Origin: CAYFPO01 sp964345035
Lineage (GTDB): Bacteria; Fidelibacterota; Marinisomatia; SCGC-AAA003-L08; GCA-002704045
DNA: 15,820 nucleotides
Direction of reading: 5' to 3'
Assembly (NCBI GenBank): GCA_964345035.1
Contig: CAYFPO010000035.1
Location: 1 to 15,820, forward strand
Shown here: piece by piece, positions 7,739-12,902 of the stretch
Numbering within the stretch: position 1 is the stretch's first letter
Layout: every line of letters starts with the position of its first letter
Translations under genes and position numbers: made by a program
The notes under the pieces: generated by a model
Seen by the model: the letters and a program-made list of their open reading frames with translations, nothing else
Told to the model about the DNA's origin: nothing
Databases searched by the model: none

Positions 7739-8152
7739 ATGTTTGCATTTCTCGCATTTGGATTTAAACTGTTATTTGCCACATTGTTCGGGGGGGCGTT
7801 GAGTTACGAACCCGGCAAGGCAAATGGTGATATGCGGATTTTATATTCTGCATTATCTGCTGTATTTGGTGCGGCTTTACTTGGACTTGCCCGTCAATTT
7901 CCGGATGAATCCACTGGTTTAATGGCGGGTGCTTGTATAACAGCCATTATCATTACAATAGTACTGTTGACAAGAGAAATGATCATTTCAGACAGAATCA
8001 CATTGTTATTTGCAGCAGTGATCGGTATGATTGTGGGTGCAGGATTTATCTTCCAGGCAGCAATGTTAACAGCATTGGTGTATTTCATTCAAAAACACAG
8101 TCTGGCAGTACTACATCACATTGAACCGGAAACAGATACAGAAACAGAATAA
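7739..8152 (+). CDS. Small MgtC/SapB-like membrane protein
   Basis: This 137-residue protein has about four hydrophobic helices (roughly 2-22, 35-50, 62-78 and 88-115) and an acidic tail 'EPETDTETE'. The pattern 'LLFATLFGGALSYE...DMRILYSALSAVFGAALLG', followed by 'AAVIGMIVGAGFIFQAAML', resembles the MgtC/SapB membrane domain, whose members affect magnesium or acid tolerance. The usual 'GLERE' and 'GFLGAG' signatures are absent, so it is at best a divergent relative and a function cannot be assigned. It starts 18 bases after lepB without a visible Shine-Dalgarno sequence and probably shares its transcript. It could equally be an unrelated four-helix membrane protein. Confidence 0.65.
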   Translation: MFAFLAFGFKLLFATLFGGALSYEPGKANGDMRILYSALSAVFGAALLGLARQFPDESTGLMAGACITAIIITIVLLTREMIISDRITLLFAAVIGMIVGAGFIFQAAMLTALVYFIQKHSLAVLHHIEPETDTETE

Positions 8153-8253
8153 TTTGCATTCCACGGAAAATGCTGTTGTTTAGTCAAGGTAATTTGGGTG
8201 AAATTTTACTTCTATTATTTTATTAAATATCGGTTAAAAGTACGGAGGCATCA

Positions 8254-8565
8254 ATGGCATTAGATTTTGGAAATCCTAAAGAATATTTATCAGGAAAATT
8301 GGATGACCTATTGGACGGAATCAGTGAATCCTATGGGACGCTTCTCATGGAAGAACTGATCTCCAGACTGGAGTCAACAATTACTGAATTCAACAACGAA
8401 ATGACCTCAGTTTTTGAATATTTGAAAGCAAAGGAATCCAATCGGCAGGAAATGTTGAATAAAATTAAATCTGGAGAACCAGTTGAAGTTGGTGATGGAG
8501 TAAAACCCAATGAACCAGCATGGAAAGAGAAAATTGAAAAATTGGAAAAGAAAATAAAGAAGTAA
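8254..8565 (+). CDS. Uncharacterised small helical protein
   Basis: I do not recognise this 103-residue protein. It has no signal peptide or membrane segment, so it is probably cytoplasmic. Residues 8-70 look helical and amphipathic ('KLDDLLDGISESYGTLLMEELISRLESTITEF'). A Gly/Pro-rich linker follows ('SGEPVEVGDGVKPNEP'), and the end is a short basic helix ('WKEKIEKLEKKIKK') that could form a coiled coil. A strong GGAGG lies 7 bases before the ATG. It is 8 bases from the next gene, which also encodes a coiled-coil protein, so the two may act together (inference). Confidence 0.8.
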   Translation: MALDFGNPKEYLSGKLDDLLDGISESYGTLLMEELISRLESTITEFNNEMTSVFEYLKAKESNRQEMLNKIKSGEPVEVGDGVKPNEPAWKEKIEKLEKKIKK

Positions 8566-8573
8566 GGAATTTT

Positions 8574-9059
8574 ATGCAGAGAGCTAGTTGGATTGTAATA
8601 TTTTTTATAATTTTAGGTGTGGGTTATTATTGGTTGTTTATTGATCAGGAAAGAGTCAGTGAGATGATCACATTGGCAGAGAATGATGAATCCATTGCCG
8701 GTGATGTAAATACTGTGGAAGAACTTGAACGAAGACTGGAGCTCAGATATATCGGTCATGGGAAACATCTCCAGTCAATTCAGGATGAATATCGAGCCCA
8801 TTACCAGGAATATAAAACAAAAATGGATTCACTGGATATGGTATTGGAAGAGATTAAATTCTCAATGGAACAGTTGGAAGATAAGCTCATCAAGAAAATT
8901 GACCGTACAGATGACAAGCTGGAAAATCTTTCTGATAGCTTTGAAAGTTTCAAGCGGAAAACCAATCGCAGCATCCGGGAAATTCAATTGGATGTCAGTA
9001 CTATCAAGGATGACATTAAAGCCATCAATGAGAAACTTACAGAAGATAAAAAGAAATAA
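8574..9059 (+). CDS. Membrane-anchored coiled-coil protein, uncharacterised
   Basis: This 161-residue protein begins with a single hydrophobic helix (residues 5-23, 'SWIVIFFIILGVGYYWLFI'), likely an uncleaved anchor or signal anchor. After an acidic linker, residues 50-160 are almost entirely charged heptads ('MDSLDMVLEEIKFSMEQLED', 'DRTDDKLENLSDSFESF', 'IKDDIKAINEKL'), which suggests a long parallel coiled coil, probably outside the inner membrane. AAGGA lies just before the ATG. The gene is 8 bases after the preceding small helical-protein gene and is followed by an intrinsic terminator. I know no family for it. A scaffold or membrane-tethering role is possible but not shown. Confidence 0.8.
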   Translation: MQRASWIVIFFIILGVGYYWLFIDQERVSEMITLAENDESIAGDVNTVEELERRLELRYIGHGKHLQSIQDEYRAHYQEYKTKMDSLDMVLEEIKFSMEQLEDKLIKKIDRTDDKLENLSDSFESFKRKTNRSIREIQLDVSTIKDDIKAINEKLTEDKKK

Positions 9060-9078
9060 AAAATTGAATATTTTAAAG

Positions 9079-9113
9079 AAAAAAGGGGAAAGCATAAAGC
9101 ATCCCCTTTTTTT
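9079..9113 (+). terminator. Intrinsic terminator upstream of the M16 protease gene
   Basis: AAAAAAGGGG (to 9088) pairs with CCCCTTTTTT (9103-9112) around a short loop containing a minor GC-ataaa-GC hairpin, and the stem runs into a 7-base T-tract. This is a textbook Rho-independent terminator. The A-rich 5' side would also serve the other strand. It ends the transcript of the coiled-coil gene, yet lies only about 25 bases before the protease start. Confidence 0.85.
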
Positions 9114-9137
9114 ATCCCCAGGAAAGGAGTTATTGTA

Positions 9138-11915
9138 ATGTTCAGAAAATTATTAGTCAGTTTTTTAATATTATTTGTACTGAACGGTCAGGACCAGAAT
9201 CTTCCCTTTCATCCCGATGTTGAGACAGGCACACTTGAGAATGGATTAACCTATTATATATTGGAAAACGAAAAACCATCCAATCGGGCTGAACTGCGTT
9301 TAGCAGTCAAAGTAGGTGCGGTGGATGAGGACGAAGACCAATTGGGGATTGCCCATTTAGTGGAACACATGTGTTTTAATGGCACTGAAAAATATCCCAA
9401 AAATGAATTGGTAGAATATCTGGAGTCCATTGGGATGTCATTTGGTCCGGACCTGAATGCTTTCACCAGTTTTGATGAAACCGTGTATATGTTGACCATC
9501 CCAACGGATGATTCATTGAAATTTGTATCTGGTATTGAGATTCTGAGTGAATGGGCTGGTTATGTAACCTTCGCTGATGACGAAATTGATAAGGAACGTG
9601 GTGTAGTAATGGATGAATGGAGGAGGCGGAGAGGTGCAAGTGCCAGAATCCTCGATGAACAACTACCGATTATTTTCGGGGAATCAAAATATGCTAATCA
9701 TCTGCCCATTGGTACACCGGAAGTCATAGAAAATATCTCCCATGAACGTGTGAAGGAATTCTACACCAAATGGTACACACCGGAAAATATGGCATTTATT
9801 GCAGTGGGGGATTTTGTTACAGAAGAAATGTTGGATTATATACACCGGTATTTTGGAAGAATTCCGGACAAGAACGACGTTGAACCGGATGTGTATTCTG
9901 TTCCCGATCATGATGAAAAACGTGTTGTAATTTCTTCTGACCCGGAAGCAACCAGAACAAATCTTACTATAACCTGGAAACAGGATCCCAAACAGACAAT
10001 TACAATCTCAGATTTGCAGGAAGAAATAAAGAGGACTTTTTTTTTCCAGATGTTGAATCAGAGATTAGATGAAAAAGTGAAGGAAAAAAATTCCGTTCTC
10101 ACAACTGTATATTCTGGCTCAGGTCAATGGGTGGATACAAAACAATTCACGTCCATATATCTTGGCTGTGATGCCGAAAATATAATGCCGGCATTAAAAG
10201 TTGTTTTAAAATCATTAAAATCTGCCCGGGATTTCGGATTTGTAGATTCTGAATTGGAAAGAGCAAAATCAGAATACCTTGCGAGATTAACACAGCAATA
10301 TAATAATCGAATGGATACAGAGAGCAGCAGACTCGTATGGCAGATTGTGAGTTATTATCTGTATCAAGAGTCCTTTACCGGAATTGATTGGTCTTTCAAA
10401 ACAAATCCAGGGATTGTCCAACAAATTGATGTCCAACAAATCAATAGATTGTCAGACAGTTTATTTCCGGATGTAAATATTGTGGTACAGGTGTCCTTAC
10501 CGGATGATGATAATACAATGATACCGAAAGATTCTGATATACTCGGTGTATTTGAATCTGTTTCTGAATTGGAAGTGGGTGCATATACAGATGATGCCGT
10601 AGATATCCCGTTATTGGATACGAAGTCTATAAGGGGGAAACTCATTCGGGAGAAGTATCATCCGGAATTAAACCTGCACGAATGGCATTTTGCAAACGGT
10701 GCAACTGTGTTCGCCAAACCCACTGAATTCAAGGAGGATGAAATATTATTCCGTTTATCGGCACCGGGCGGTACCTCCATGGTGCCAGAAGTTAATTATA
10801 TTTCCGGGAATCTCGCCACTGCAATTATTAAGGAATCGGGTTTGGGTGAATTCAATGCCATTCAATTAGAGAAAAAATTAACGGGTAAACTGGTGAAATA
10901 CAACAGTTACCTGAGTAGATATAACCACGGAGCTTGGGGTAACACCACTCCCGGCGATCTGGAAACTTTTATGAAATTACTGCACCTGAATTGGACAAAA
11001 CTGCGGTATGATCCCGATGCATTTTACAATTTAATTGAACGGTATAAGGTGTACATGAAAGACAGAATGAACAGTCCCGAGGCAAACTGGAGAGATTTGA
11101 TAAACCGTGTGAACTATTCAGATCATTACACCGTTCAAATGTGGACAGATGAGACATTAAATTTTGCAGATCTGGATGAGGCATTTTTAATTTATAGAGA
11201 TCTGTTTGCAAATCCGGGGAATTTCACCTTTTTCTTTACCGGAAATTTTGAAGTTAAGGAGTTAAAAAGTTATTCTAAAAAATACATTGGGGGATTACCC
11301 ATAATAGGCAAAAATAAAACAGAATTCAGAGACCTCAGATTTCGATTTCCAATTTTCCCGAAACAAGAAGAATTAAAGATGGGATCAGAGCCAAAAAGCC
11401 AAACACATATCACTTATTTTAAACGAATGAAGAATGATTTTGATGATATGTATTATCTGGACGTAGCCTGTGATGTTTTGCAGGTGAGATTGCGGAAACT
11501 TCTCAGAGAAGAAATGGGGAGTACTTATTCGGTGCGTGTAGGTTATAAATCCATGCAGCCGGCTACATCGTTTACTGAAACCTATATTTCTTATTCGAAT
11601 GATCCGAATGTTTCAGAAGTAATGGTGGAAGCTGTAAAACAGGAAATTAAAAAGTTGAAAAAGCATGGTCCCACACAGGATGAAGTGGATAACATCATCA
11701 AGAAAAACCTGAATCAGAGAGAAACTGATCTGGAAAAAAACAGTTACTGGATTCGAAAACTGGAACGCAGTGTGAAATATGGCAAAAACCTGCGGGATGT
11801 TCTTACTGAAGATGACCGCATACAATCGGTAACACCTAAAATTGTACAGAAAATGATAAAGAAACATTTTCCAAATTACCGGAACACGGTGATAACATTG
11901 AGTCCGGAAAACTAA
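9138..11915 (+). CDS. Secreted M16 family zinc metalloprotease (PqqL-like, two-domain)
   Basis: This 925-residue exported protease has a signal peptide (residues 1-17, 'MFRKLLVSFLILFVLNG'). The inverted zinc motif HxxEH is 'HLVEH' (H73, E76, H77), and the third ligand E153 in 'DKERGVVMDEW' lies 76 residues later, the spacing expected for M16. The N-terminal half holds this active domain. The C-terminal half is a second, inactive M16 copy with 'FRLSAPGGTSMVP' and, near the end, 'GSTYSVRVGY', the conserved Arg/Tyr region that contacts substrate. The length matches the fused, single-chain PqqL/pitrilysin-like class. It would degrade peptides in the periplasm or outside the cell. AAAGGAG lies 8 bases before the ATG. 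A terminator sits just upstream, so expression may depend on read-through. Confidence 0.95.
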   Translation: MFRKLLVSFLILFVLNGQDQNLPFHPDVETGTLENGLTYYILENEKPSNRAELRLAVKVGAVDEDEDQLGIAHLVEHMCFNGTEKYPKNELVEYLESIGMSFGPDLNAFTSFDETVYMLTIPTDDSLKFVSGIEILSEWAGYVTFADDEIDKERGVVMDEWRRRRGASARILDEQLPIIFGESKYANHLPIGTPEVIENISHERVKEFYTKWYTPENMAFIAVGDFVTEEMLDYIHRYFGRIPDKNDVEPDVYSVPDHDEKRVVISSDPEATRTNLTITWKQDPKQTITISDLQEEIKRTFFFQMLNQRLDEKVKEKNSVLTTVYSGSGQWVDTKQFTSIYLGCDAENIMPALKVVLKSLKSARDFGFVDSELERAKSEYLARLTQQYNNRMDTESSRLVWQIVSYYLYQESFTGIDWSFKTNPGIVQQIDVQQINRLSDSLFPDVNIVVQVSLPDDDNTMIPKDSDILGVFESVSELEVGAYTDDAVDIPLLDTKSIRGKLIREKYHPELNLHEWHFANGATVFAKPTEFKEDEILFRLSAPGGTSMVPEVNYISGNLATAIIKESGLGEFNAIQLEKKLTGKLVKYNSYLSRYNHGAWGNTTPGDLETFMKLLHLNWTKLRYDPDAFYNLIERYKVYMKDRMNSPEANWRDLINRVNYSDHYTVQMWTDETLNFADLDEAFLIYRDLFANPGNFTFFFTGNFEVKELKSYSKKYIGGLPIIGKNKTEFRDLRFRFPIFPKQEELKMGSEPKSQTHITYFKRMKNDFDDMYYLDVACDVLQVRLRKLLREEMGSTYSVRVGYKSMQPATSFTETYISYSNDPNVSEVMVEAVKQEIKKLKKHGPTQDEVDNIIKKNLNQRETDLEKNSYWIRKLERSVKYGKNLRDVLTEDDRIQSVTPKIVQKMIKKHFPNYRNTVITLSPEN

Positions 11916-11932
11916 CTTTATTTCCGCCTCAT

Positions 11933-11938
11933 TATAAT
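11933..11938 (+). promoter_or_regulatory. Candidate -10 box TATAAT
   Basis: A perfect TATAAT lies in the 53-base gap between the M16 protease and the next gene, and would give a transcript start near 11945, ahead of the Shine-Dalgarno sequence. No TTGACA-like -35 hexamer is found at 16-18 bases, so this is weak. Confidence 0.25.
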
Positions 11939-11968
11939 GAAAATAAAACTTAATCGGAGAATAAAAAT

Positions 11969-12307
11969 ATGATGCAAATGGAACATATTGTTGGTGATGT
12001 AGTCTGCATTCTACTTAGAGATCCTGATAGCTTAAAAGAAATCAACATAGGTGAACAAATGGTGCACCTTCAAGTGAGAGGTTTTGATAAAATGGGAATT
12101 TGGGTTGCACATCCCGGTCTGGTGATCGTGCAAACTGAAGATGAAAACGGTAAACCTATTCCCCCAAAAAAACAAGTTCAGGAAGAGATAGATGCGTCTG
12201 TATTAATCACCTGGGATAATATTGTATCCATTATGCATTATCCCCATCGTGAGGGATTTGACTTCCCTAGTGAATTTGACAAAGAAGTCGGCTTTAAACT
12301 ACAATAG
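11969..12307 (+). CDS. Uncharacterised small beta-rich protein
   Basis: I do not recognise this 112-residue protein. It has no signal peptide or membrane helix. Predicted strands alternate with charged turns ('GDVVCILLRD', 'QMVHLQVRGFDKMGIWVAHPGLVIVQT', 'SVLITWDNIVSIMHYP'), a pattern compatible with a small barrel such as an SH3- or Sm-like fold, but this is only an impression. CGGAGA lies 8 bases before the first ATG; ATGs at 11972 and 11978 are alternatives. The next gene begins 14 bases after its stop and encodes a cold-shock-domain protein, so the two are probably co-transcribed. A role near RNA is a guess from that neighbour only. Confidence 0.75.
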   Translation: MMQMEHIVGDVVCILLRDPDSLKEINIGEQMVHLQVRGFDKMGIWVAHPGLVIVQTEDENGKPIPPKKQVQEEIDASVLITWDNIVSIMHYPHREGFDFPSEFDKEVGFKLQ

Positions 12308-12321
12308 AATAATTGTTAAAA

Positions 12322-12516
12322 ATGAAAATTGGTACCATAAAAACGTGGGATGAATATAAAGGGTTTGGTTTCATTGAAGATGACGATGGTTGGGATTACT
12401 TTGTAAATATTTCCAATGTACGGAAAGGTCAAAAAATCAGAGAAGGTGACCGTGTCAAATTTGATGTTTTCGAAGGGCAGCGAGGTCCTTCTGCAGTCAA
12501 TGTAACAAAAACCTGA
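12322..12516 (+). CDS. Cold-shock-domain protein, divergent RNP2
   Basis: This 64-residue protein is a single cold-shock domain, an OB-fold that binds single-stranded RNA or DNA and loosens mRNA structure. RNP1 is intact in 'YKGFGFIE', and the end '...GQRGPSAVNV' matches the family closely. RNP2, normally VFVHF, is 'YFVNI', replacing the nucleotide-stacking His by Asn and the last Phe by Ile. The loop after RNP1 is 'DDDGWDY'. The usual 'VKWF' strand is 'IKTWDEY'. Binding strength or preference may therefore differ from classic CspA. I chose ATG 12322 because it gives the normal family N-terminus; an in-frame TTG at 12313 would add three residues. No long CspA-type 5' leader is present; the gene follows the preceding one after 14 bases. 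Confidence 0.9.
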   Translation: MKIGTIKTWDEYKGFGFIEDDDGWDYFVNISNVRKGQKIREGDRVKFDVFEGQRGPSAVNVTKT

Positions 12517-12902
12517 AACCCAAAAATCCTGGTAAACTCTCCTCGCTAAATTTCCAAAAAATCGATTAATAATATCATTAGTATTTGGATATTTGTTTCG
12601 GTATAAATTTGTGTTGGACTGGGAAAAAACATTCGTGTAAATTCCTTTGCGGAAATTTTATGTTTAATTCAATATTCAAATAAAACAATCAACATTAATT
12701 TACTATGCATATTCGATAGTGTATGAAAATCATTCAAGTCTTTTACCCCATAATTCAATTCTGCAACTGTAATCTAACAAATTCACCCATATTTCAAACC
12801 TGTAAAACTTTGTTACAATTCCCGCATGGGTGTACCTATGTAATTTCACATTCGATTTAACGACACTAATGAATAAAAACTATTACTAATGAGGAGCTTT
12901 TT
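12517..12902. other. Non-coding intergenic leader (386 bases)
   Basis: No gene is supported here. The stretch is AT-rich. It holds a weak hairpin (about 12638-12660, TTCC-tttgc-GGAA extended by A/T pairs) without a clear T-tract, and an 8-base direct repeat ACTAATGA (12865-12872 and 12885-12892). It ends in a good Shine-Dalgarno sequence GAGGAG (12891-12896), 6 bases before the ATG of the secreted protease. The promoter of that gene must lie here, but I cannot pick a convincing one; TACAAT at 12814-12819 lacks a -35 partner. Confidence 0.6.

Noticed and set aside
12313..12321. TTG 12313 as start of the cold-shock protein
   Set aside because: ATG 12322 gives the normal family N-terminus; the TTG adds only three non-conserved residues.
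12638..12660. Hairpin after the cold-shock gene as a terminator
   Set aside because: The stem is imperfect and A/T-rich, lies more than 120 bases after the stop and has no proper T-run.
12865..12892. ACTAATGA direct repeat as an operator
   Set aside because: Eight bases of AT-rich sequence repeated once, overlapping the ribosome site, is easily chance.
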